A stretch of 64,000 nucleotides of DNA, from contig NZ_FORF01000003.1 in assembly GCF_900113935.1 (NCBI RefSeq), positions 115,084 through 179,083 of the forward strand, given 5' to 3'. The notes under the pieces were generated by a model that was given only the letters and a program-made list of their open reading frames with translations, ran no database searches and was not told the origin of the DNA. A program made the translations under genes and the position numbers. Below, piece by piece: positions 1 to 11,231 of the stretch. Each line of letters starts with the position of its first letter. Position 1 is the first letter of the stretch. The DNA comes from Aquamicrobium aerolatum DSM 21857. Lineage in GTDB: Bacteria > Pseudomonadota > Alphaproteobacteria > Rhizobiales > Rhizobiaceae.

Positions 1-180
1 CCGAATCGACCCGGCTGCGGCAGGCAGCAAGCCGGCGATGATCCGCAACAGCGTCGACTTGCCGGAGCCGTTGGCCCCCGTCACGATCAACGCTTCGCCG
101 TCTGAGACCTCGAAGTCGATGCCGGAAAACACCTGTTCTCCGCCGCGTTCGCCGCCCAGCCCCTGCACCATCAGCCGCAT
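1..180 (-). CDS. ccmA: Heme exporter ABC ATPase CcmA (N-terminal part, cut by window edge)
   Basis: Only the first 60 codons are present; the gene runs off the left edge. The translation starts MRLMVQGLGG and contains a Walker A motif, GANGSGKST, followed by LLRIIAGLLP, which is the usual CcmA N-terminus. CcmA is the ATPase of the CcmABCD complex of cytochrome c maturation at the inner membrane, which fits the c-type cytochromes CcoO and CcoP encoded further right. It is divergent from acnA, an arrangement I know from rhizobia. The family assignment rests on the motif and this neighbourhood; another small ABC ATPase is possible but less likely. Confidence 0.82.
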   Translation of the reverse strand, partial: MRLMVQGLGGERGGEQVFSGIDFEVSDGEALIVTGANGSGKSTLLRIIAGLLPAAAGSIR

Positions 181-240
181 TTTCAGATCTCCGCGCAGCT
201 GACGCAATTCATGCGATGCAGCAAATTCACCCAGAACGGG

Positions 241-257
241 TCTAGAATCATTTTAAG
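241..257. promoter_or_regulatory. Possible Irr iron-control (ICE-like) element
   Basis: The 276-base gap between ccmA and acnA has no convincing gene. It holds an imperfect inverted repeat, TCTAGAA-tca-TTTTAAG, which matches about 11 of 14 positions of the rhizobial ICE consensus TTTAGAA-N3-TTCTAAA as I remember it. It lies about 60 bases upstream of ccmA and 200 upstream of acnA. Iron control would suit a heme-export gene and a 4Fe-4S aconitase. The match is imperfect, so this is a weak call. Confidence 0.3.
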
Positions 258-456
258 AACTTCTCTATATGCGGGGCAACCGTGCCAGCGGTCGGCATGG
301 AAACCAATTTTGCGCCGAACCAGCGCGCGCGCCGCCTTGAACGGCCGGGTCGCATGGGAACGGACAGCGGAAATGACCGTACCCGCACCTTTGCGCGTGA
401 TGAACATGCACTGGCGTCCGTTACCTTTTCGGCAACCGAACGTTTAGGGGTCGCAG

Positions 457-3147
<2,691 letters not shown>

Positions 3148-3168
3148 GACGTAAGCGACAGCATCACG

Positions 3169-3205
3169 AAAAGGCCGCCGGCGGAAACGCTGGCGGCCTT
3201 TTTCT
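3169..3205. terminator. Bidirectional terminator between acnA and hemA
   Basis: A perfect 9-bp stem, AAGGCCGCC (3171-3179) with GGCGGCCTT (3192-3200), is followed by a T run on the plus strand and preceded by an A run. It can end both acnA and the converging hemA transcript. Confidence 0.85.
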
Positions 3206-3233
3206 TGGGTGTCTGAAATTTGGAGAGAGGCGT

Positions 3234-4448
3234 TCAGGCGACCTTGCGGGCCAGCGCGCAGCGCGACCACAGTGAGGACAGCGCGTGGGTCAGGTGCTCG
3301 ATGTCGGCGTCGCTGTGCAGCGGCGTCGGGGTGATGCGCAGGCGCTCGGTCTTGCGCGGCACGGTCGGGTAGTTGATCGGCTGGACATAGATGCCGTGCT
3401 CATCGAGCAGAAGGTCGGAGATGAACTTGCACTTGGCCGCATCGCCCACCATCACCGGCACGATGTGGCTGTCATTGGCAAGCACCGGGATACCGTTGGC
3501 CTGTAGTTTGCGGCGCACCGCCCGGACCCGTTCGGCGTGGGCAAGGCGCTCCTGGCTGCTGGATTTGAGATGGCGGATCGAGGCGAGCGCGCCAGCGGCG
3601 ACATGCGGCGGCAGCGCGGTGGTGAAGATGAAGCCGGAGGCAAAGGAGCGGATGAAGTCGCACAGGGCGGCCGAACCGGTGATGTAGCCGCCGACGACGC
3701 CGAACGCCTTGCCCAGCGTGCCTTCGATCAGGGTGATGCGGTCCGACAGCCCGTCGCGCTCGGCAATGCCGCCGCCGCGCGGACCGTACATGCCGACCGC
3801 GTGCACTTCGTCGAGATAGGTCATCGCGCCGTGCTTTTCGGCGACGGCGAGGATGTCGGCGATCGGGGCGATGTCGCCATCCATCGAATAGACGCTTTCG
3901 AAGGCGACGATCTTCGGGCGCTCCGGCCCGTATTCGGAGAGCTGGCGGTCAAGATCGGCGACGTCGTTGTGCTTCCAGATGCGCCGCTCGGCCTTCGAAT
4001 GGCGGATGCCCTCGATCATCGAGGCGTGGTTGCCTTCATCGGAGAAGATGACGCAGCCGGGAATCGCCGCGCCGAGCGTCGACAGGCTGGCCCAGTTGGA
4101 GACGTAGCCGGAAGTGAAGAGCAGGGCGGATTCCTTGCCGTGCAGATCGGCCAGCTCGCGCTCCAGCAGGACGTGGTAATGATTTGTGCCGGAGATGTTG
4201 CGGGTGCCGCCGGCGCCTGCGCCGAAGCGGTCCAGCGCCTCGTGCATGGCGGCGATGACGGACGGGTGCTGGCCCATGCCGAGATAGTCGTTGGAGCACC
4301 AGACGGTGACGTCTGAAATGCTGCCGTCGCGGTGGCGACGGGCGGAGGGAAACGCGCCGGCATTGCGCTCAAGCTCGGCAAATACCCGATAACGGCCTTC
4401 ATCGCGCAGGTCGTTCAGCTTCGTGGCGAAAAAGGCTTCGAAGTTCAT
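3234..4448 (-). CDS. hemA: 5-aminolevulinate synthase
   Basis: This PLP enzyme condenses glycine and succinyl-CoA to 5-aminolevulinate, the first step of heme synthesis by the alphaproteobacterial (C4) route. The 404-residue protein starts MNFEAFF, the usual rhizobial N-terminus. The PLP lysine lies in TLGKAFG, and [12 protein letters not shown] and the glycine-rich N-terminal region are typical. The ATG at 4448 has GGGGA about 7 bases upstream; a longer in-frame start at 4514 lacks a comparable site and adds residues not expected in the family. Succinyl-CoA ties it to the TCA cycle, and heme is needed by the cbb3 oxidase downstream. Confidence 0.96.
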   Translation of the reverse strand: MNFEAFFATKLNDLRDEGRYRVFAELERNAGAFPSARRHRDGSISDVTVWCSNDYLGMGQHPSVIAAMHEALDRFGAGAGGTRNISGTNHYHVLLERELADLHGKESALLFTSGYVSNWASLSTLGAAIPGCVIFSDEGNHASMIEGIRHSKAERRIWKHNDVADLDRQLSEYGPERPKIVAFESVYSMDGDIAPIADILAVAEKHGAMTYLDEVHAVGMYGPRGGGIAERDGLSDRITLIEGTLGKAFGVVGGYITGSAALCDFIRSFASGFIFTTALPPHVAAGALASIRHLKSSSQERLAHAERVRAVRRKLQANGIPVLANDSHIVPVMVGDAAKCKFISDLLLDEHGIYVQPINYPTVPRKTERLRITPTPLHSDADIEHLTHALSSLWSRCALARKVA

Positions 4449-4606
4449 GTCGGGATCCCCCCAGAGACTGCCAGTGTCGGGCGACAGCGCAGCAAGGTCA
4501 AGCCGCGCCGCCATCGCGGCCTGTCATGTCGCACCAGCGGGCAACTGGTCAAGGCTTCAAGATTGTTTTATGTCATAGCAATATCGCAGTAGCAGGAGTG
4601 CCCCTC

Positions 4607-5485
4607 GTGAAGCTTGATGACCTGATCGCCCTCGACATGCACACCCATGCGGAAGAGCCCTGCTGCGGCCACCGCGATGACGGCTATGACGAGTTCCAGG
4701 CCGGAATGGCGAAGTATTTCAAGAATCCGGCCGGCGCGAAAGGCATGCTGCCGACCGTTGAAGAGACGGCGGCCTATTATCGCGAGCGCAGGATCGGCTG
4801 TGTGATCTTTCCGGTCGATGCCGAGCGCGAGACGGGCTTTCGCCGCTACAAGAACGAGGAAGTGGCGGAGATCGCTGCCAAAAACAGCGACATCATGATC
4901 CCGTTCGCCTCGATCGATCCGGCCAAGGGCAAGATGGGCGCGCGCGAGGCACGCCGTCTGGTGCGCGAGTTCGGCGTCAAGGGGTTCAAGTTCCACCCGA
5001 CGATGCAGGGCTTCTTCCCCAACGACCGTTCGGCCTATGTGCTCTATGAGGCGATCCAGGACGAAGGCGCGGTGGCGCTGTTCCATACCGGGCAGACCGG
5101 CGTTGGCGCGGGGATGCATGGCGGCATGGGGATGCGGCTGAAATATTCGCACCCGATGTATATTGACGATGTCGCGGTGGACTTTCCCGACATGAAGATC
5201 GTTCTGGCGCACCCGTCCTTCCCCTGGCAGGAAGAAGCGCTGTCGGTGGCGACGCACAAGCCCAACGTCTATATCGACCTGTCGGGCTGGTCGCCGAAAT
5301 ATTTCCCGCCGATCCTGGTGCAGTACACCAATTCGCTCCTGAAGAAGAAGATGCTGTTCGGGTCCGACTGGCCGGCCATCACGCCGGATCGCTGGCTCGC
5401 CGATTTCGAAAAGCTCGAGATCAAGGACGACGTGCGTCCGCTGGTGTTGAAGGACAATGCGGCACGGCTGCTCAATCTGAGCTGA
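4607..5485 (+). CDS. Amidohydrolase-family metal-dependent hydrolase or decarboxylase
   Basis: The 292-residue protein belongs to the Amidohydrolase_2 (ACMSD-like) TIM-barrel family. It shows the N-terminal metal motif MHTH, then FHTG, a histidine in LAHPSF, and the C-terminal GSDWP with the metal-binding aspartate. The substrate cannot be read from the sequence; relatives include aromatic acid decarboxylases and lactone or oxalomesaconate hydratases. The start is GTG 4607 with AGGAG at 4594-4598, spacing 8; longer in-frame starts have no such site. It is followed after 22 bases by a sugar-isomerase-like gene and is probably co-transcribed with it. Confidence 0.8.
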   Translation: MKLDDLIALDMHTHAEEPCCGHRDDGYDEFQAGMAKYFKNPAGAKGMLPTVEETAAYYRERRIGCVIFPVDAERETGFRRYKNEEVAEIAAKNSDIMIPFASIDPAKGKMGAREARRLVREFGVKGFKFHPTMQGFFPNDRSAYVLYEAIQDEGAVALFHTGQTGVGAGMHGGMGMRLKYSHPMYIDDVAVDFPDMKIVLAHPSFPWQEEALSVATHKPNVYIDLSGWSPKYFPPILVQYTNSLLKKKMLFGSDWPAITPDRWLADFEKLEIKDDVRPLVLKDNAARLLNLS

Positions 5486-5507
5486 TCATCGGAGCGGGGA
5501 AGATGTC

Positions 5508-6278
5508 ATGCCGCGCTTTTCGATCAATGCCAGCGTGATGCTGACCGAGCATGAGCTGCCGGACCGGTTTGGTGTGGCAGCTGATCTCGGCTTTGACGGC
5601 GTCGATCTGCAGTTTCCCTATGACCATGATCCCGACCTGTTGGCAAAGCGGGCGGCTTCCGCTGGCGTCGAAGTGGTGCTGGTCAACGTGCCGGCTGGCG
5701 ATCTGATGCAGGGCGGCGACGGGCTTGCCTGCGTGCCGGGGCGCGAGGCGGATTTTGCGGCAGCGCTGGCCAGGGCGCGCGACTATGCCAGCGCGCTGGG
5801 GTGCAAGCGCGTCAACGTGTTGTCGGGCCGGGTGCCGCAAGGCGTTGCCGAGGCGGCGGCGCGCAGGGTGCTGGTCGACAATCTGCGGCGGGCGGCGGAT
5901 TTTTTCGCGCCGGAGGGCGTCGCGGTGATGATGGAGCCGTGCAATACGCGTGACGTGCCGCGCTACCTCGTCAGCCGGACGGCTCAGGCGCTGGAACTTC
6001 TTGACGAAGCAGGACACGACAATCTGTGGCTGCAGTTCGATTTTTATCACCGGCAGGTGATGGAGGGCGATCTGATCGAGGGATTTCGCGCGGCCCTGAA
6101 GCGCATCGCGCATGTGCAGTTTGCCGATACGCCCGGACGCCATGAGCCGGGAACCGGTGAGATCGCCTATGAACAGGTGTTCAAGGCCATCGACGCATCG
6201 GGCTATCAAGGCTGGGTCGGCGCGGAATATCGTCCGTCAGGCGCGATAGAACAAACGCTGGGCTGGATGCGGCGTTAG
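5508..6278 (+). CDS. hyi: Hydroxypyruvate isomerase family protein
   Basis: This 256-residue TIM-barrel protein matches the Hyi/OtnI branch of the xylose-isomerase-like family. Its N-terminus (SINASVMLTE) and the segments VNVPAGDL, MEPCNTRDVP and QFDFYHRQ are typical, and GRHEPGTGEI near the C-terminus is a family hallmark. Members interconvert hydroxypyruvate and tartronate semialdehyde in glyoxylate metabolism, or isomerise 2-oxo-tetronate. No glyoxylate carboligase gene is nearby, so the exact substrate is open. A GGGGAAG site precedes the ATG. It converges with ccoS. Confidence 0.8.
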   Translation: MPRFSINASVMLTEHELPDRFGVAADLGFDGVDLQFPYDHDPDLLAKRAASAGVEVVLVNVPAGDLMQGGDGLACVPGREADFAAALARARDYASALGCKRVNVLSGRVPQGVAEAAARRVLVDNLRRAADFFAPEGVAVMMEPCNTRDVPRYLVSRTAQALELLDEAGHDNLWLQFDFYHRQVMEGDLIEGFRAALKRIAHVQFADTPGRHEPGTGEIAYEQVFKAIDASGYQGWVGAEYRPSGAIEQTLGWMRR

Positions 6279-6320
6279 AGCTTTGCTTTTCACCACCAGC
6301 CTACTTTTGCTGGAGTTGTT

Positions 6321-6479
6321 CTAGCGCTCGTCGCTAGACTCCTTGTCATCCAGCAGAATGCGTGCGGCGGCTCCGTCGAGATCTTCATATTGGCCGCTGC
6401 GCAGCGCCCACAAAAAGGCGATCAGCGCCATGGCACCAAGAAACAGCGCAATCGGAATGAGATAGATGAGAATACTCAT
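6321..6479 (-). CDS. ccoS: cbb3 oxidase assembly protein CcoS
   Basis: The 52-residue protein has one N-terminal membrane segment (about residues 4-26) followed by the diagnostic LRSGQYEDLDG motif and a charged tail. CcoS/FixS is required for cofactor insertion into cbb3 oxidase. Its ATG overlaps the stop of ccoI in an ATGA junction, making it the last gene of ccoG-fixH-ccoI-ccoS. Confidence 0.93.
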   Translation of the reverse strand: MSILIYLIPIALFLGAMALIAFLWALRSGQYEDLDGAAARILLDDKESSDER

Positions 6480-8719
6480 CTGCTGGCCTCTGCCGCACGC
6501 GTGAAGGTGGAAGAAGAAGCCGAGACGTCCTCGATGCTGGCGGGGCTGCGCAGGCGCAGCGCATTGCCGATGACGACGATCGACGAGCCTGACATCGCGA
6601 TGGCGGCGACCAAGGGCGTGACGTAGCCCAAAAGTGCGATCGGCACGGCAACGACGTTGTAGGCGAAGGCGAAGTAGAGGTTCTGGCGGATCAGGCGCGC
6701 AGCACGACGCGAGACTTCCAGCGTCAGCGGAACGGCTTTCAGACTGTCGCGCAGGAAGACGAAGTCGGCGGCGTTGCGGCCAATATCGGCAGCGGTGGCG
6801 GGGGCCATCGAGACGTGGGCAGCGCTGAGGGCAGGGGCATCGTTGAGCCCGTCGCCAACCATCAGCACGTTGCGGCCCGCAGCCTGCAATTCCTCGATCC
6901 GCCCGACCTTTTCGGCCGGAAGCAGGCCGGACTGCCACGCATCAAGCTGAAGCTCGGCTGCAACACGGGCGCAGGCGGCCTGCGTGTCACCCGACAACAT
7001 CTCGACCGGGCCAATAGCGGTCTTGAGCGCGGCGACCGTGGCGCGCGCGTCAGTGCGCAGCCGGTCCTGGAAATTGAAGGTGGTAAGCGCTTTGCCGTTG
7101 AAGGCAAGGACGGTGCCCTCCTCGTTGCCATTGCCGGCCCAGCCGGCGCGGCCAAGCCGCCAGACATCAGCGCCGGAACGCGCTTCCATGCCAAAGCCGG
7201 GGAGTTCCTCGATGGCGTCAAATTCAGGCGCGGCACCAAAGCCGCGATAGGCCGCGATTGCCTGCGACATCGGGTGGCGCGAGCTGGCTGCCAGCGAAGC
7301 GGCGACTTCCATGTGCTCGGGTGCGATCTCGCTGGCATTGACCAGCACCGGCTGGCCAAGCGTCAGCGTGCCGGTCTTGTCGAAGATGACGGCCCCGGCT
7401 TCGGTCATGCGTTCAAGCGCCGCGCCATCGCGCACCATGATGCCGTTTTCGTAAAGGCGGCGCGCGGCCATGATCTGGACGATCGGCACGGCCAGACCCA
7501 GCGCGCAAGGGCAGGTGATGATGAGGACGGCAATGGCGATGGTGGCCGAATGGTGCCAGTCGCCGGTGAGGATGACCCAGCCGATGAAGGTGAACAGCGC
7601 GGCCAGATGCACGACCGGCGAATAGAGCGTCGCGACGCGGTCGGCAATGCGCCGGTAGCGGGCGCGCCCACCCTCGGCGGCTTCCATCAGCCGGACCATT
7701 TCGGCGAGGAAAGACGACGACGCGGTGGCGGTTGCTTCCAGTGTGAGCGGACCGGTGAGGTTGAGCGCGCCGGCCTGAATTTGGGAACCGACCGAGACGG
7801 CCTGCGGCGCGCTCTCGCCATTGACCAGCGAGCAGTCGAGGTCGGACGTGCCGGACAGGATGCGCGCATCGACCGGGATGCGCTCGCCGGCGGCGACCAG
7901 CAGCTGCATGCCGGGCTCGACCTCGTTGACGGGCCGGTAGTCGCGCGATCCGTCCGCGCCAAGAACCAGTGCGCCGCGCGGGGCAAGGCGGGCAAGGCCG
8001 GCAACCGCAGCGCGCGCCTTGTTGCGCATCACATGGTCGAGCGTGCGGCCGATCAGCAGGAAAAACAGCAGCGTTGCCGACGCGTCGAAATAGGCATGGC
8101 TGCCGGAATGGATGGTGTCGTAGATCGACAACGCATAGGCCATGGTGATGCCGACGGCGATCGGCACATCCATGTTCATGCGGCCATGGCGCAGCGCGCT
8201 CCAAGCCGAGCGGTAGTAGATGCCGCCGGCAAGAACCATCGCCGGCAGGACGATGAGCGCGGACACCCAGTGGAAGAGGTCGCGCGTCGCTCCTTCCGCT
8301 CCGGACCAGACCGACACCGACAGGAGCATGATGTTGCCGGCGGCAAAGCCGGAAACGCCTAGCGCGACGAGCAGCTGGGTCAGCGTCTTATCCTTCTGGC
8401 CGGAATTGTCGTCGAAGAGATTTGGCGGATAGCCAAGGCGCGCGAGCGTGCCAACGATGGGCGGCAGCTGGTCGCCACGCCAGCGCACGCTGACCCGTCT
8501 TGTCGACAGGTTGACGCGGGCGCTCTCGACGGTGTCGAGCTTGCGCAGGCTGTTTTCGACCGACTGGATGCAGGCGGCGCAGTGAACGCCTGGAACCGAC
8601 AATTCGACCTGATGCATGCCTTCGCCAAGATCGCGGGCGGCGAAAGCCACCTCGTCGTCGGATGGCAGGATGCTGCCGACGCCGGCAAGGTCTTCAGTTC
8701 CGGGCGCGCAGCAACTCAT
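6476..8719 (-). CDS. ccoI: Copper-transporting P-type ATPase for cbb3 oxidase (CcoI/FixI)
   Basis: The 747-residue P1B-type ATPase has a cysteine-bearing N-terminus (MSCCAPG), a heavy-metal-associated domain with CAAC at residues 47-50, the membrane CPC motif in TCPCALGLAVP, the phosphorylation site DKTGTLT and the hinge GDGLNDAPAL. FixI/CcoI exports copper towards the periplasm for assembly of the cbb3 CuB site. The ATG at 8719 overlaps the fixH stop by 4 bases (ATGA) and the gene end overlaps ccoS the same way, indicating translational coupling along the operon. In-frame sequence further upstream is fixH read in another frame and is not part of this protein. Confidence 0.95.
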   Translation of the reverse strand: MSCCAPGTEDLAGVGSILPSDDEVAFAARDLGEGMHQVELSVPGVHCAACIQSVENSLRKLDTVESARVNLSTRRVSVRWRGDQLPPIVGTLARLGYPPNLFDDNSGQKDKTLTQLLVALGVSGFAAGNIMLLSVSVWSGAEGATRDLFHWVSALIVLPAMVLAGGIYYRSAWSALRHGRMNMDVPIAVGITMAYALSIYDTIHSGSHAYFDASATLLFFLLIGRTLDHVMRNKARAAVAGLARLAPRGALVLGADGSRDYRPVNEVEPGMQLLVAAGERIPVDARILSGTSDLDCSLVNGESAPQAVSVGSQIQAGALNLTGPLTLEATATASSSFLAEMVRLMEAAEGGRARYRRIADRVATLYSPVVHLAALFTFIGWVILTGDWHHSATIAIAVLIITCPCALGLAVPIVQIMAARRLYENGIMVRDGAALERMTEAGAVIFDKTGTLTLGQPVLVNASEIAPEHMEVAASLAASSRHPMSQAIAAYRGFGAAPEFDAIEELPGFGMEARSGADVWRLGRAGWAGNGNEEGTVLAFNGKALTTFNFQDRLRTDARATVAALKTAIGPVEMLSGDTQAACARVAAELQLDAWQSGLLPAEKVGRIEELQAAGRNVLMVGDGLNDAPALSAAHVSMAPATAADIGRNAADFVFLRDSLKAVPLTLEVSRRAARLIRQNLYFAFAYNVVAVPIALLGYVTPLVAAIAMSGSSIVVIGNALRLRSPASIEDVSASSSTFTRAAEASR

Positions 8720-9213
8720 TTCGTCGTTCCCTCGCGAAGCAGCACGCGCGTTGCCTCGTGCCACGGCGTGGCGTCGGCGGCGATCGCATTGGTCTCGATG
8801 ATCCAGCTGCCGTCGCGCAGCTGGATGTCGGCGGAAAGCCCACCCTTGGCATCGGGGCTGAGGGTGACGAGCGTGTCTTCCGCGTCGCTGACCGGACGGC
8901 GCAGGCTGGCGGTGCCTTCGGACAAGGCCACCTGCTTGCCATCGGCGTCGTGCACGGTGAAGGTGACGCGCCCGTCGGCGATGGCGACGCTGGAGGTCCA
9001 GTTGAGCGCGGCCTGCTCGCGGGCGGCTTGCGTCTTGTCGTTGAACTCCAGCCCGGCGACGTAGGAATTGCGCACCACAAAGCCGGTCCAGGACGTGTTG
9101 GCGAAGACGGCCATGGTGATGTTGACCGCGATGATGACGCCGAAGAAGGCGAACATCACGGCCAGCATGTGAAGGCCGGTGAAGCCGCGCGAGGGGGAGG
9201 CGGGTCTGCTCAT
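8716..9213 (-). CDS. fixH: cbb3 oxidase assembly protein FixH
   Basis: The 165-residue protein has one N-terminal membrane helix (about residues 14-38) and a periplasmic beta-rich domain, matching the FixH family. Conserved features are WTGFVVRNSYVAG soon after the helix and the C-terminal DGSWIIE. FixH is needed for cbb3 maturation together with the copper pump FixI. It sits between ccoG and ccoI with ATGA overlaps on both sides. Confidence 0.93.
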   Translation of the reverse strand: MSRPASPSRGFTGLHMLAVMFAFFGVIIAVNITMAVFANTSWTGFVVRNSYVAGLEFNDKTQAAREQAALNWTSSVAIADGRVTFTVHDADGKQVALSEGTASLRRPVSDAEDTLVTLSPDAKGGLSADIQLRDGSWIIETNAIAADATPWHEATRVLLREGTTK

Positions 9214-10769
9214 CGGGAAATCTCCGGGGCCTCGAAGGTCGCCTTGTAGGTGGCGGTGTCGACGTTGGTGGTATCCTCGACGATGAAGTCGAAATTCTGG
9301 ACCCGGCCTTCGACGAGATCGCGTGGCTGGCGGACATAGATCTTCAGCGTACGCAGACGATCCGGCTCCAGCTCGACGGAGAAGCTGCGCGCCTCGGGGA
9401 TGTCCATGCCGACGACGCTCATGCCGCCGCCTTCAAGACCGTTCATCCGGACGGTGACAACGCGGTGTTCCGGCACCTTGTTGAGCAGCTTGACGGTGTA
9501 GCCGTTGCGCACCGCACCGTCCGACAGGACGACATATTGCGGGTTGCGGTCGGCAAGGACGTTGACCTCGAGATTGTCACGCGTGACGAGCGCATAGAGC
9601 AGCATCATGCCGATCAGCGCCCAGCCGCCGAAATAAAGGAAGGTGCGCGGACGAACCAGCGAGGACAGGCGGAAATGGGCGATGCGGTCGATGAAACCGC
9701 CGCCTTCCTTGCGTACCAGCGAAGGCTTGATCTCATGGGCGCCATTGCCGGTGGCAAGGCCCATATTGTGATTGTAGTCGCCAAGCGTGGTGTAGGAGAT
9801 CAGGCCGCGCTCGCGGCCAAGCTTGTCCATCACGCTGTCGCAGGCGTCGATGCACAGCGCGCAGGTGATGCATTCGAGCTGCTGGCCCTCGCGGATGTCG
9901 ATGCCCATCGGGCAGACGACGACGCAGGCATTGCAATCGACGCAATCGCCGGCCTCCAGCCCCTGGGCTGCGCTGCGCTTGGCACCACGGGTGCGCGGCT
10001 CGCCACGCCAGTCATTATAGGTGACGGTGAGCGAATGCTCGTCGAGCATCGCCGCCTGAATGCGCGGCCATGGGCACATATAGGTGCAGACCTGTTCGCG
10101 CATCAGGCCGCCGAAGACATAGGTGGTGGCGGTGAGGATGGCGACGGTGATGTAGGCGATCGCGGGGGCCTGGCCGGTGGCAAAGTCGAACAGGAGAGTG
10201 CGCGCGTCGGCGAAATAGAAGATCCACGCGCCGCCGGTGGCGACCGCGATGGCGACCCAGGTCGCGTGCTTGGCGGTGCGAAGCGCAAGCTTGCGCGCGG
10301 TCCACGGACCCTGATCGAGCTTGATGCGCGCGTTGCGGTCGCCTTCGATGAAGCGCTCGACGACGAGGAACAGGTCGACCCAGACGGTTTGCGGACAGGT
10401 ATAGCCGCACCAGGCGCGCCCGACCGTGGAGGTGACGAGGAACAGCCCGAGCCCGGCCATCACCAGAAGGCCCGCGACAAGGAAAAATTCCTGCGGCCAG
10501 ATCTCGATGAAGAAGAAGTAGAAACGGCGATTGGCGATGTCGACGAGGACCGCCTGATCGGGCGCATAGGGGCCGCGGTCCCAGCGGATCCACGGCGTCA
10601 GGTAGTAGATCCCCAGCGTGACGATCATGATCAGCCACTTGAAGTTCCGGAACGAGCCGTTGGCCCGTTTTGGGAAAATCTTCTTGCGGGCCGCGTAGAG
10701 TGGCTGGCGGGTCTTGGCCGAGTTGACGGCCTCCGCGTCGTGACGCTCGAACTCAACTGCGTTCGACAT
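9210..10769 (-). CDS. ccoG: Cytochrome c oxidase accessory protein CcoG (FixG/RdxA)
   Basis: The 519-residue membrane protein carries several N-terminal transmembrane segments, GYTCPQTVW, and two ferredoxin-type clusters in CVDCNACVVVCP and CITCALCIDAC. A C-terminal periplasmic Ig-like domain follows the last helix. CcoG is an iron-sulfur protein linked to copper reduction for cbb3 assembly. The ATG at 10769 has GGAG 6 bases upstream. A longer start at 10814 is unlikely, because an FNR box at 10835-10848 would place the transcription start near 10800, inside that longer reading frame. It is the first gene of ccoG-fixH-ccoI-ccoS. Confidence 0.94.
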   Translation of the reverse strand: MSNAVEFERHDAEAVNSAKTRQPLYAARKKIFPKRANGSFRNFKWLIMIVTLGIYYLTPWIRWDRGPYAPDQAVLVDIANRRFYFFFIEIWPQEFFLVAGLLVMAGLGLFLVTSTVGRAWCGYTCPQTVWVDLFLVVERFIEGDRNARIKLDQGPWTARKLALRTAKHATWVAIAVATGGAWIFYFADARTLLFDFATGQAPAIAYITVAILTATTYVFGGLMREQVCTYMCPWPRIQAAMLDEHSLTVTYNDWRGEPRTRGAKRSAAQGLEAGDCVDCNACVVVCPMGIDIREGQQLECITCALCIDACDSVMDKLGRERGLISYTTLGDYNHNMGLATGNGAHEIKPSLVRKEGGGFIDRIAHFRLSSLVRPRTFLYFGGWALIGMMLLYALVTRDNLEVNVLADRNPQYVVLSDGAVRNGYTVKLLNKVPEHRVVTVRMNGLEGGGMSVVGMDIPEARSFSVELEPDRLRTLKIYVRQPRDLVEGRVQNFDFIVEDTTNVDTATYKATFEAPEISR

Positions 10770-10834
10770 TACATTCTCCGGGCTGGGGGACTGATCAGCA
10801 CTTTTCAGATGCATTGTTCCGGCCGGGACTAGCC

Positions 10835-10848
10835 TTGATCTACATCAA
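10835..10848. promoter_or_regulatory. FNR/FixK box upstream of ccoG
   Basis: TTGATctacATCAA is a perfect palindromic FNR/FixK site. Its centre is about 41.5 bases upstream of a predicted ccoG start near 10800 on the minus strand, the classical class II activator distance. It may also serve the plus-strand gene at 10922. Confidence 0.9.
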
Positions 10849-10921
10849 AGACCAGATGGGGCGGTTTGTCTCGCCTGCTGCGACAATAACGCCTATCAAA
10901 GACGATAAAACGAGGTTTTTG

Positions 10922-11107
10922 ATGAACGGAAACGACTTTTTCCGGCCCCTGTGGGTCCGCGCCGCAATCGTCGCGATCTGCGCCGCATGGACAGTGTTCG
11001 AGTGGCACAATGGTGAGAGCGGCTGGGCGGCGCTGGCCGGCGCGGCGACGCTTTATGGCGTGTGGAGCCTTCTCATCGCCTACCGCCCGCACGACCCAAG
11101 CCCGTAG
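10922..11107 (+). CDS. Small membrane protein, DUF3329-like
   Basis: The 61-residue product begins MNGNDFFRPLWVR and has two hydrophobic segments (about residues 13-25 and 32-50) separated by an EWHNGE loop. It resembles the short rhizobial proteins labelled DUF3329, from memory. A GAGG site lies about 6 bases before the ATG. It is divergent from ccoG with a shared FNR box 74 bases upstream and points towards the end of ccoNOQP, so an accessory role at the oxidase under low oxygen is possible. That role is inference only. Confidence 0.62.
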   Translation: MNGNDFFRPLWVRAAIVAICAAWTVFEWHNGESGWAALAGAATLYGVWSLLIAYRPHDPSP

Positions 11108-11120
11108 GACAATCCCGCTT

Positions 11121-11137
11121 TTCCGCGAACCGCGGAA
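11121..11137. terminator. Short hairpin after the small membrane protein gene
   Basis: TTCCGCG-aac-CGCGGAA is a perfect 7-bp stem 13 bases after the stop of the gene at 10922. It lacks a T run, so terminator function is uncertain. Confidence 0.4.
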
Positions 11138-11152
11138 GTGCGTGGCCCAAAG

Positions 11153-11190
11153 AAAAAGGGAGATACCGAGGGGCCACTCAGTATCTCCCC
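11153..11190 (-). terminator. Terminator of ccoNOQP
   Basis: A perfect 9-bp stem, GGGAGATAC (11158-11166) with GTATCTCCC (11181-11189), is followed on the minus strand by a run of five T. It lies about 42 bases beyond the ccoP stop. Confidence 0.85.
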
Positions 11191-11231
11191 AAAACACCCA
11201 GAGAACCGGGTGCCCCCCTAACGGGCAGTGG

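Noticed and set aside
8719-9337. N-terminal extension of ccoI up to 9337
   Set aside because: The extra 206 codons are fixH and ccoG read out of frame; MSCCAPG with an ATGA overlap is the natural start.
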